A stretch of 64,000 nucleotides of DNA, taken from Plantago ovata. Its lineage: Eukaryota; Streptophyta; Magnoliopsida; Lamiales; Plantaginaceae. The DNA lies in contig CM051456.1 in NCBI GenBank assembly GCA_028274465.1, positions 7,317,545-7,381,544 of the forward strand, read 5' to 3'. Numbering within the stretch: the stretch's first letter is position 1; each line of letters begins with the position of its first letter. Positions 55,831 to 64,000 of this stretch are shown here, piece by piece. The position numbers were made by a program, and so were the translations under genes. The notes under the pieces are model-generated. The model saw nothing but the letters and a program-made list of their open reading frames with translations. It ran no database searches and was not told where the DNA came from.

Positions 55831-56505
55831 TCGCCGATTTCATGTGATTTCGTGTTTTAGGTTTCTCAGTAAATAGCTAACATGGACTGCAGACTTGTAT
55901 TACTACTCTATTTCGTTGATATTGGGCTAAACAGTGCGGTAGTTATTTACTACTATGCCACCTGATCGTATTCAATTTGTCTGGGGATTTACTGGTTCTG
56001 TTATGCTGATATAGTAAATTGTCCATTCTATCTACATTTACACTGTAATGAAGCATAAGCTAGCTTCTATTTTTGGGGCTTGTGCCTGTGGAAAAAGTCA
56101 GGAATGCGACTAGTAATTAGTATAACCTGTAGTATTAGAACTCTGTCAGGGCGGTGGGTGGGTTGCTTGGTGGGTAAGAGGATCTTTATATGCCTGCATA
56201 TAATTTTTTCTAGAAAATCATCACGTTTACTCTTCAGATGCTGCGTCCTTAAATGCTATTGTATTCTTCTCAAGGTTTTCTGTGTCTTCAAAACATTTTC
56301 ATGTTTTAACATTTTATCATAAGCAGACATTAGCATGTTGGAGAGTTTGCTTCTGGTCATTTTACTGCTATGTCATTACCTGATCGTATTCGATTTGTCT
56401 GTGTGGGGATTTACTGTTTGTGTTAAACTAAAAAGTACTTCATACATTGCTATACGCCATTTTATATATTCGAGAATGGTTGGTTTGTATTTGTGGATTG
56501 TGCTC

Positions 56506-56800
56506 TTAAATTTTGGTTGGCTCCATCACTGTTGATGCTTTGTGCGCAACCTTAGGGGCCTTCTTCATGACTTCATGCAGAGTTTTCTCTTTAGGCTTAT
56601 TTTGTGTCAGAGTCACTGTTACTACTGGACTTTCATAATGTAGTGTGTATGACATTGTGTTTGTAGGTGTCTTTGAAGAAAATATTTTCCAACTGTAAAA
56701 TATTGAAGGTTCATGTGAAATATTTTCACATAGCTCTTTCTTAAATATCATTAGAGTTTTCTAAAGAAGCTCCGCAAGCATTGAAGAAGTACAATTTTTC
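56506..56800 (-). other. exon-like segment of unknown origin
   Basis: The minus-strand frame contains LHYESPVVTVTLTQNKPK. A homologous, more broken stretch (PHYESPIVTTTLTPTKHEE) lies on the minus strand at about 59340-59425, next to an F-box fragment. Amino-acid similarity kept in both suggests they were once coding. The family is not recognised. Confidence 0.3.
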
Positions 56801-56975
56801 TGGTGGGCTTGATAAATAGCTGTTTAATCTTGCATTAGTGCACACTGATACTGACTGGGACAACCCTTTTCCGTGCAACTTGTCTGGCAGTTTAGTTATA
56901 CTGGCTCTGGTAATGTTGTCTTTGTTGAAACCTGTTGATTCCTGTGTTTTCCCTTTTTCTGCTTTCTGAGTTCAG

Positions 56976-57625
56976 GTGTTCCTGTTATATTTTCTTCAAG
57001 TGCCAGCCAATCTTCTCCAAATGAATCTGGGAATCAGCTAAAAAGAAGTCCCATATTCAGTGAGTGGAATGATGCAGGGCTTCCGGAAACTTTGATAGTG
57101 CAGCCTGAGGTGGAACCGTAAGTAGAAACAAATCTTATGACTTCAGTTTGCATTCCAATTTGTTGCTGCTTTCTGACGAGTACTATATATGGGCAGTGAA
57201 ATGAACTCCTTTCATTTAAGTCTTTTGCCTGATGATCGCATGATAATGTCACAGGAGCCATGTACGAATGGATTACGGTACCCCAAAAGTCCAACAACAG
57301 TTTCTGAAGCCTGCCAAGTACCAAGAAAACAGGTATAAATGTACACAAAAGACCATATTCTTAATTACTATACTCTTTGTAGCCTCTGTTTGATATTAGT
57401 TATTAACACCTATGGGGGGAATGGAACTTTTTAGGATAAAACTAACTAAACTTCTCATGGCAGATGCTATCCCCAAGCCAAAATCCAAAGAGAGAGCATC
57501 GTGCAACTCTAGCACGAAGCCAATTACCGGGTCAAACATTAACCCTCACCAATTCTATTCGGGCATTGAATGCAAGTCTCGCAGTCTTGCCTGCGTCATC
57601 TCCTTCTTTTAGCGACCTTAAGAAA
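56976..57625 (+). pseudogene. exon-like series, possibly further MSH7 5' exons
   Basis: Three open blocks have plausible splice borders. The first (about 56976-57118) codes SSASQSSPNESGNQLK and SEWNDAGLPETLIVQ and ends at CC|GTAAGT. The second (about 57255-57331) joins in phase and codes SHVRMDYGTPKVQQQFLKP, with donor AG|GTATAA. The third (57464-57625) follows GCAG and codes, in one frame, TLARSQLPGQTLTLTNS and LAVLPASSPSFSDLKKSL, then TGA at about 57640. They follow MSH7 exon 1 and intron sequence in order, and GLPET resembles the GPETPG block of MSH7 N-termini. The link to MSH7 is an inference; the third block matches nothing I know. Confidence 0.35.
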
Positions 57626-57719
57626 AGTTTGTTTGTTAAGTGAACTACCCGAGTACTTGACTCTCAGTGACTACCTTATGGGCAAGAAGCAAAATCTAAA
57701 TTGAAGTGGAGTCATGAGA

Positions 57720-57977
57720 ACTAGAACCCACGTGAAGGGCCAGATGGAAGCTCGAGATGTGACGTGTGCCAAATTTGCTGCCTGGACAGAGGTTTTCTGG
57801 AGGTGCATAAGCAAGGTAAAGGCACAAGGCTAAGATGCAAAACTGGCATAATTTTATAGCTTTGAGAGCATAGTAACATAATTTGTTAGATTTGATCTCT
57901 GGCTTTCAGGTTGGTGGCTACATTGCGTCCATCATTGGCACAGCAATTTACGGAATTGGTAGCATGCTGTGTGAATG
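57720..57977 (+). other. exon-like scraps, unrecognised
   Basis: A frame with CDVCQICCLDRGFLEVHKQG (a possible C2H2-like half finger) is followed after an intron-like gap by VGGYIASIIGTAIYGIGS. These short pieces cannot be assigned. Confidence 0.2.
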
Positions 57978-58019
57978 TTTGAGAGGAATGATGCTGTCCA
58001 TCTTCTTGAAATAAAGGAG
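57978..58019 (+). pseudogene. MSH7 internal exon, 3' part only
   Basis: It codes ERNDAVHLLEIKE and ends at the GAG|GTTCGT donor. It is the third copy of the exon found at 42542-42641 and 59040-59135. Confidence 0.6.
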
Positions 58020-58715
58020 GTTCGTATTGCTGCTTCTTTGTACCTATAAACTACTCTTATTTTATTGTTCTTTATATGCTTCTGCATTGAAGTTATGTTT
58101 TTGTATGGATGAAATAAGGCAGTTAAATAATTAGCAGCAAATCAGGGCTGGTGATTATGTTATGTTGTTTCCATTTGTGCATCTAGAATGGGTCACTAGG
58201 GAATGGTTCAACTGAATCTGGGTTTGTATTCGTGGATGTGCTGCTCTTAAATTTTGGGTTGGCTCCGTCATATGGTGGAATTAACCACGTTGCCAACCAA
58301 ATAAACTTGGTTGGGCCAAATTGACACCGGCTTGTCAACCCTCCACGTGAGGTGAGCCGTGAGTGGGACCTTGGTCCGTGTTTTCAGCTGGACCAAATGG
58401 ACCAACACCCAACTTGGGACAAGCGGACCAGAGTGCAATAACCAAGTTATTGATCATCTGTTCGAAATTCCCCTGTAGGTATCTTTGGTTTGTGGATCCC
58501 TTCAGCTGGACTGGAATATTGTTGGGAGAGAAATGATTGGGCGCTAGATTAAGTCATACAGATAAATTGTACATTTAGCTTCTATGCTTGTATGTCAGTT
58601 AAATAACTAATGTAGTTACTTCAGCAGTATGTATCACAACTAGAATTGTCTTCCCAATTATGGCAAGGATAGAACATAGAAGACGTGATGTAAAGGGGAT
58701 TGAGAAACACATAAA
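58020..58715. other. MSH7-intron-like and F-box 3'-flank sequence
   Basis: About 58020-58380 matches 42640-42715 joined to 43561-43860 without the MULE insertion, confirming that element. About 58380-58570 is unique. About 58570-58715 matches the 3' flank of copy D. Confidence 0.6.
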
Positions 58716-58850
58716 CTACCTATAACCTCGAATAACTTTTGGCTGAATACAAGTACCACTTCTGATCAGTTTGTTACTCCCATTGGTGACCGTCTTTTGT
58801 TCAGGAATGCTACTAATATATCTGTAATGACACGCACTGATGCAGAAATC
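58716..58850 (-). pseudogene. F-box/DUF295 C-terminal scrap (block E, part 3)
   Basis: It encodes TVTNGSNKLIRSGTCIQPK and VIRGYR then stop, matching the last 25 residues of copies A and D. It is joined upstream to unrelated and MSH7-intron sequence. Confidence 0.7.
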
Positions 58851-59039
58851 AGTTGCCTTTTCTTGATTTATAACGTATTTCTGTATAATTAGAACTCCGT
58901 CAGGGCGGTGTGTGGGCTGCTTGGTGGTAGGCTGGGTCCCTAAATATTGTATCGTGTTTGTATTTAAACTTGTTATCTTTCTCAAGATTAGCTATCCCTT
59001 CAAGGACTATGTTTACAATGTAAAGAAAACTCTTTATAG

Positions 59040-59135
59040 GTCATTTAAAAGAAGCTGGTTCAGGCACTGACACCTGCGGCAACAAGTGAGAGAAATAATG
59101 GGGGTGATGCTGCCCATCTTCTTTTAATAACGGAG
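59040..59135 (+). pseudogene. MSH7 internal exon copy
   Basis: After TATAG it reads KKLVQALTPAATSERNNG and AAHLLLITE, ending at a GAG|GTTCGT donor. It is the same exon as 42542-42641 but with a changed length, and is more diverged. Confidence 0.7.
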
Positions 59136-59400
59136 GTTCGTATTGCTGCTTCTTTGTACCAATAAACTACTCTTATTTTATTGTTCTTTATATGCTTCTG
59201 CTCTGAAGTGATGTTTTTGTATAGATGAAATAATGCAGTTAAATTGTTCGCAGCAAATCAGGGATGGTACAACAGTATTTGGGCTTGTATCTGTGGATTG
59301 TGCTGCTCTGACAGTTTGGGTTGGCGGCTCCATCAGTGATGATGGCCTTCTTGGTGCAGGTTTTGCTCTTCATGCTTCGTTGGGGTCAGAGTCGTCGTGA

Positions 59401-59680
59401 CTATTGGACTTTCATAATGTGGTGTGTCTGACCCTTGTCATACGATTCTTGGCTCCAGTTCTTGTCATCTGACTTCATACGTGTGACATGGAGGCCCGTC
59501 CACATGGATAAAGTGGAAATGATGATCCAGTTTGATAATGTTGGTGAGGAAGAAAAAGACATCCAATCTACTGTGGGCAAACGAGTGACAAGAAGCCATC
59601 CGTGCTTGGAGTATCGAGTTTTACAACAAGATAAGTCCTTGGTGCTGTTGTTAAAAGCTTTCAGTTTGCCCAAAAGGTAA
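59401..59680 (-). pseudogene. F-box/DUF295 mid-exon-3 scrap (block E, part 2)
   Basis: It encodes KHGWLLVTRLPTVDWMSFSS, with the EPFSKTKISVPDFP segment of the intact copies deleted, then WIIISTLSMWTGLHVTRMKS. It overlaps in content with no other E fragment, and ends at DKNWSQESYDKGQ. Confidence 0.7.
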
Positions 59681-59804
59681 TGAACACTTAATTATTGGTT
59701 CCTAGAAAACTTTGAGCATATGATATTGAAAAGGCAAAATGAAGAGAAGAATTCTGGAGAGGGTAGAAAACATGATACAAAGGGGATTGAGAAACATATG
59801 AACT

Positions 59805-61260
59805 ACCTATAATCTCGAATAACTTTTGGTTGAATCCACATAACACATCTCAGTTCATTCCTCTCATGGATCTCTGTCTTCGTGTACTTACCATTACATC
59901 TAAATTCTGATGTATCCAGTTTGTAAGACAGATGACAATTCTGATGGGAAGTTGATCTTTCCATCTTTTGTGGTTCGAACAACAAAGGATGATGTTTGAC
60001 TGATGAAAAACGAAAAATCACTCACATCTATAACTTCTTCTCATTTGTGACTTGCAGCATCAAGCATATAGACATTGACATATTTATCAAATGCCCCGTC
60101 ACAACAAGGTAGAGCTTATCTTCACAAGAAACTAAATACTGTGGTGACTGATCGAATGTATCATTAGTTATCAAAATAAGATCGAACTGGATTTCAGGTT
60201 CCCACCTGAAAATTGTCAAGCTTCTGTTCTGAGCCAAACAATAAAACCGACCACCATGAAGTACTCGAGAGCAAATAGGGGTGGGGCAGGTGTCTTCATT
60301 GTCACACAACACTTCGGTCCAATCATTGTCACCTGAACTATCTCGATCCAGGATTACTGAAAATTGGAAACCAGACAGGAAATCCTGAACAGGTTTTTCA
60401 ATGAACCCAACCCTAACCCGATTAAGACCCGTTCCTCATTTATAAGTGACGGGTACGGGTTGGGTTAAAACCGAACCCATATTATAGCCGTAATGATAAG
60501 ACCCGAACCCTAACTCAACCCGATAAATTGGCATGAGCCCAACCCGGACAACCCGACCCGGCCCATCCGACCGGACTATGGCCCGACCTGGTCAGAAAAA
60601 CTGACCCAACCTGGTTTTTTACATGACCCGCTGCCTGACCCGGCCCGTGTGCACATGACTCATTCTTTTTCACCATGGTCAAATTTCAAAATGTCATTAC
60701 GACTTCATTTCTTAACGAAATTGCATGATTCTAACGGCATTGGATTCGTATTGACGTCTTCTACATGTTCCAACTTACCGTTCGAAGTTTCATCGCCTTT
60801 TTGATAATCCTCCATTGATGACTTGAAGTTTTTCGAAAGCTCTATACAACTCCGTTTCTCAATCAAATTCAACGATTCTTTCGTTATTGAGTCCATCTTG
60901 ACCTACTCTATCACCTTTGGGCAACAAAGCATCAATATAGGCGTTCGGGTTTCAACCTGTTTCTTAAATTTTCGGGTTGGGTTGGGTTCAAAAGCCTAAT
61001 CCTGAATGGGGCTGATTCGGAAAGATAGGCGTGGTTTTATCAGCGAGCTTGAACGCATAAAAGTTATCATCATCTCCATGCATCCAGGGTAAAGCATTTG
61101 CAGTTGCCAAGAATTCCAGACTTGCACACAGCCGTGTAATTCCCACTCAAGAATCAACCTCCCACACTTCACACACACTAGTTTGTACGTGCTCTACGTT
61201 CCAAGAGAAATAATCGATAATGATCCTTCCTCCCTTTCCCGTAATAATCAACTACTAATC
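59805..61260 (-). pseudogene. F-box/DUF295 copy E, main remnant, F-box deleted and hAT inserted
   Basis: From 61260 downwards it carries exon-2-like coding (RLFLLERR-like, then KLVVDYG-type sequence in broken frames, then NFYAFKLADKTT-like). It is interrupted by a hAT MITE (60390-60998). Just past the element the exon-2 end (FPVWFP, SNPGSR) joins directly to the C-terminal half of exon 3 (SGDNDWTEVLCDNED). The intron, the F-box and the first half of the second DUF295 region are missing. The tail (60312-59805) reads GGRFYCLAQNRSLTIFRWEP and YLVSCEDKLYLVVTG, shifts frame near 60050, and ends IQPKVIRDYR. It is the most decayed family member, and lies between the 55.6 kb MSH7 fragment and the MSH7 gene. 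Confidence 0.75.
60390..60998. mobile_element. hAT-type MITE inside F-box copy E
   Basis: The target duplication ATCCTGAA is perfect and 8 bp (60382-60389 and 60999-61006). Termini are CAGGTTTTTCAATGAACCC and, reverse-complemented, TAGGCTTTTGAACCC, followed by tandem CAACCC/ACCCGA repeats on both sides. A 63-codon minus-strand frame in the middle (60705-60896) is not a recognised transposase part. Confidence 0.8.
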
Positions 61261-62151
61261 GTCTCTCTCTGGTACGTACAAAAGAGATCTATTGGGTGAG
61301 AACAACATCATCTTCGAGTCTATTATGTTCAAGTATCCACTTCATGATGATATGTTTATAGGTTGTAAGTTGTATATATGTACCAAATGTAATATTATAC
61401 ATACTTTTTTAATATACTTTCGGAGTATGGATTTATCATTTCAGGCGAATGTGTGGTGGGCAAATAGTAATAAATGACTAATGAGTCGGGGACTCACTAC
61501 ATTATTTGAGTCCTCCTATTACCCCCTTGGTGTTGCAAATTTTGTAAACTAGAGAATTTGTACGCATTAGTTGGGGTTAGGATGCCCACCGAAATATTGC
61601 TACAGAATCTAATGGAGTCTTATATGTAATGGGTACATATCTTATATGGACTACTACAAAGATATATAATTGTGTATGTGTGTGTAACCTAGCTAAAATG
61701 CCACGCATTTATAATGATGAATATAAGTGTTGAAAATTGATTTTTGTAAGACTTTACCATGGAAAACAGAAGAAAAACAAATATACATGAACAATGTACT
61801 ATTTCAGTTACTAGCTAATCATGTTCTAATTTTTAGTACTAGTGAGTGTGAGTCTATAAACTTTATACTATATGACTATATGTTTCTTTGATTTCACTTG
61901 ATAATGATATTTTTTTTACCAAAAACATATCATCCCTATATGTTATGCTATGTATAAAAACCTTATATATATAAAAGATTTAGGCTCTATTTTTTTCATC
62001 TAAACATAAGAGAGTGAACAGAACAAAACTGAAGTGTAGTATAAAATATAATTAAACAAGACTGAACAGAACAAAACTGAAAATAATGAGTTTTCATATA
62101 AAAGAACAGAGCCTTAATAGGTGACTACTCACTAAAGTTTACACGAGCACG
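61261..62151. other. intergenic DNA, nothing recognised
   Basis: AT-rich non-coding DNA with short GT and TA runs. Confidence 0.45.
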
Positions 62152-62160
62152 ACTAATGGG

Positions 62161-62308
62161 GAGACCAGATCTTCTCCAACATTCCCTCCAACATCCTCTC
62201 CAACATGCCTGTGAGAGACTGGCACGTGGAACTTACTTAACACGTATCGATTCCTCATAAGTCCGTTGGAGAGGATGTTGGAGGGAGTGTTGAAGAAGAT
62301 TTCATCTC
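62161..62308. mobile_element. 148-bp MITE with long TIRs and a 9-bp target duplication
   Basis: ACTAATGGG flanks both sides exactly (62152-62160 and 62309-62317). The termini are GAGACCAGATCTTCTCCAAC and, reverse-complemented, GAGATGAAATCTTCTTCAAC. Inverted similarity extends over about 44 bp (TCCCTCCAACATCCTCTCC in both arms). The 9-bp duplication fits a Mutator-type transposase. Confidence 0.8.
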
Positions 62309-62437
62309 ACTAATGGGTTAGTATATTATCTACACATAAAAGTTACACTTCTAATTTTATGTCCACCTCCTATTATTAGGCTATGTTTTTTTCGTATGAA
62401 AATCCTTATTTTTATTTTCATATTCTTGACCCGAAAC

Positions 62438-63057
62438 TAGGGATGGCAATGGGCCGGGCCACCATAGGCCCCGTCCAGGCCCGACACACTTGGCCTAGGC
62501 CTAGGTCCACCCCGAAGCCCGATGACAGGCGAAAATTTTAGGCCCAAGCCCAGCCCATCATGGGCCGGGCCGGGCTCGGGCTTGGCCCATTTTTATTTTT
62601 TTTTTCAAACAAATTCAAAAGTCACACATTTTAGGAGATAATTTTTTTTTTTTAAAACAATTAGAAATTAAAAAATTTAATAATTTAAAACAAAAAAAAC
62701 TCAAAAAGTTATAAATTATTGGTTGTGATGTATATTAAAATATATAATTCAATAGAAAATATTATAAATATATAGAAAATTATGAAAAATGTATAAATTA
62801 CAACTTAATTTAATACTACTAATGTATAAATAACAAACAAAATAGTCATATTACATAAAGTATATTATAAAGAAAAACATATACGCGGGCCGGGTCGGAC
62901 TTGCGGGCTAGAAATTTTACCCAGGCCCAGCCCGGCCCATGGGCCTATATAACAGGCCCAAGCACAGCCCAATAGGCTGGTTGGACGGGCTTAGCCCGAC
63001 AAAATCGGGCCGGCCCTGGATCGGGCTTGGGCTGCCCCGCCCAAATTGCCATCCCTG
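62438..63057. mobile_element. hAT-type MITE upstream of MSH7
   Basis: The termini are TAGGGATGGCAAT and, reverse-complemented, CAGGGATGGCAAT, with GGGCCGGGC-rich sub-terminal repeats. The target duplication is CCCGAAAC at 62430-62437 and CCCGGAAC at 63058-63065 (8 bp, one mismatch). The interior is AT-rich and non-coding. It ends 195 bp before the MSH7 start codon. Confidence 0.8.
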
Positions 63058-63149
63058 CCCGGAACACAGCCTTAGTAGAGAGGGAAGCTGCTATTCTATT
63101 TTATATTTTTCACTTTTCAATTATCCACGAGTTGGATAGTAATTTTCAT

Positions 63150-63157
63150 TTTGGCGC
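63150..63157 (+). promoter_or_regulatory. E2F-type site in the MSH7 promoter
   Basis: TTTGGCGC, a perfect TTTSGCGC match, about 95 bp before the start codon. E2F factors drive S-phase expression of many replication and repair genes in plants. The site is kept in four of the five dead copies. Confidence 0.6.
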
Positions 63158-63252
63158 GCGTTTATGCTACACATCCACAGAACCCCAATTCTGACCACTC
63201 TCCTCCATTAACAAGCTCGAGTACCACCCAGAGAGAGAAAAAAGGGGCAAAA

Positions 63253-63476
63253 ATGCAGCGGCAGAAATCGATTCAATCATTCCTGAAGAAACCGGAACCT
63301 TCCACCGCCACAAAACCCATCGCCATCGACCGTCCGGATGATGAGGTCAAAGCAATCGAAACTCCACCGGAGAAGGTGCCTCTTCCCGTCTTCGCCCAAA
63401 AACATTCCGTCTTCTCCAGCATTAAGCACAAATTCGTCAAATCCGACACTCGTACAAGCTCCTCCGCCGATTTCAG
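63253..63476 (+). CDS. MSH7: MSH7, exon 1 (gene continues past the window)
   Basis: The ATG at 63253 opens MQRQKSIQSFLKKPEPSTAT. The motif QKSIQSFL fits the PCNA-interacting box (Q-x-x-I/L-x-x-F-F/L). It is followed by DRPDDEVKAIETPPEKVP and SSIKHKFVKSDTR. This corresponds to the N-terminus of plant MSH7 as I recall it from Arabidopsis (MQRQRSILSFFQKP; TDTPPEKVP; IMHKFVKVDDR). Exon 1 is 224 nt and ends CAG|GTGATT at 63476; the rest of the window is intron 1. MSH7 pairs with MSH2 (MutS-gamma) in nuclear mismatch recognition and influences meiotic recombination in plants. An upstream in-frame extension exists but starts without ATG and crosses the promoter. The ATG chosen is the first after the E2F site, and the frame has no lesion, unlike all five duplicates. 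Only about 75 residues of a protein of roughly 1,100 are visible. Confidence 0.88.
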
Positions 63477-64000
63477 GTGATTTCGTGTTTTAAGTTTCTC
63501 AGTACTACTCTATTTCGTTGATATTAGGATAAACAGTGCGCTAGTCATTTTACTACTATGTCATTACTTGAGATCCTGTTAGATTTGTCTGTGTGGCAGT
63601 GTGGGGATTTAGTGAGTCTGTTGAACCAAAAAGTACTTGATGCATTGCTACACCCCATTTTATGTATTCGAGGAGTGTTGATTCATGAATCTAAGGTTCT
63701 ACTGAAGTAACAATTATCATTGCGATTTGCGAGTGTGTGTATATTTCCCTATTGTATGTGTCTGATGGAACAATTGATGAATGCAGTTTGTGGCTACCAT
63801 TTGTATAGTTCTCTGTGTGTGTAGGGTTAGCCCTGAACTTTGACCATCAAGGCCTTTGGTTACTGTGATAAACAAAGCTAGGATGTTTGGTCATTAGTGT
63901 TTGGAACGTTCAACATGTGATTTTGCCTGTTTGTATTTTTTGGTGAACTGTGAGTCTGTGATTGTTTTCTGCTGCAATAAGGAAATTGGAAGTTTGTAAG
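63477..64000 (+). other. MSH7 intron 1 (incomplete)
   Basis: It begins GTGATTTCGTGTTTTA, like the sequence after the 55.7 kb copy (GTGATTTCGTGTTTTAGG), which supports the exon border. No acceptor-exon pair is recognisable before the window ends. Confidence 0.6.

Noticed and set aside
63151..63252. Longer MSH7 N-terminus from an in-frame upstream start
   Set aside because: It begins at a TTG inside the E2F site and has no ATG. The Met at 63253 matches the known MSH7 N-terminus directly at the PIP box.

Overview
The window is nuclear DNA of a flowering plant, almost certainly a eudicot. The evidence is GT-AG introns, AT-rich intergenic DNA, F-box/DUF295 genes, a PPR fragment, an mTERF gene, a LEA-2 gene, Copia retrotransposons with tRNA-iMet-type primer sites, Helitrons, Stowaway/hAT/Mutator-type MITEs, and the first exon of MSH7, a MutS homologue known only from plants. 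I cannot name the species from sequence alone. The region is gene-poor and heavily rearranged. Few genes look intact: F-box/DUF295 copies C (24.9-27.3 kb, +) and D (44.0-46.3 kb, -), a small basic-protein gene (54.2-54.6 kb, -), perhaps a small acidic-protein gene (22.1-22.6 kb, +), and the start of MSH7 (63.25 kb, +), which runs off the right edge. Layout: 1-4 kb holds MITEs, a zinc-finger relic and a 1.2 kb palindromic element. 4.0-6.3 kb is F-box copy A (+), broken by a one-base deletion. 6.6-8.5 kb is an inverted-repeat arm carrying a dead MSH7 5' end. 10.3-16.0 kb is an old Copia element that landed in the 5' leader of F-box copy B (16.0-18.3 kb, +). 19-24.5 kb holds an MSH7 5' fragment, a PPR fragment, the acidic-protein gene and a LINE relic. 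24.9-27.3 kb is F-box copy C. 29-31.6 kb is the partner inverted arm plus a promoter-like segment. 31.7-37.4 kb is a young Copia element sitting in a short reading frame. 37.5-42.1 kb is two adjacent Helitron-like elements. 42.2-47.6 kb is a chimeric MSH7 fragment, a MULE-type MITE, F-box copy D and a hAT MITE. 48-54.6 kb holds an mTERF pseudogene, a LEA-2 pseudogene with a splice-junction minisatellite, and the basic-protein gene. 55.5-61.3 kb is a further decayed MSH7/F-box block. 62-64 kb is MITEs and the MSH7 promoter and exon 1. The main theme is repeated duplication of one composite unit: a truncated MSH7 5' region and an F-box/DUF295 gene lying tail to tail. Six MSH7 exon-1 copies are visible (8.2, 19.1, 29.3, 42.3, 55.7 and 63.25 kb), together with three copies of an internal MSH7 exon (42.55, 58.0 and 59.05 kb) and five F-box blocks. 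Most copies also carry the MSH7 promoter, including a perfect E2F site. Only the 63.25 kb copy keeps a start codon, a PIP box, an open frame and a splice donor. The F-box genes have an unusual order, DUF295-like region, then F-box, then DUF295, spread over three exons.
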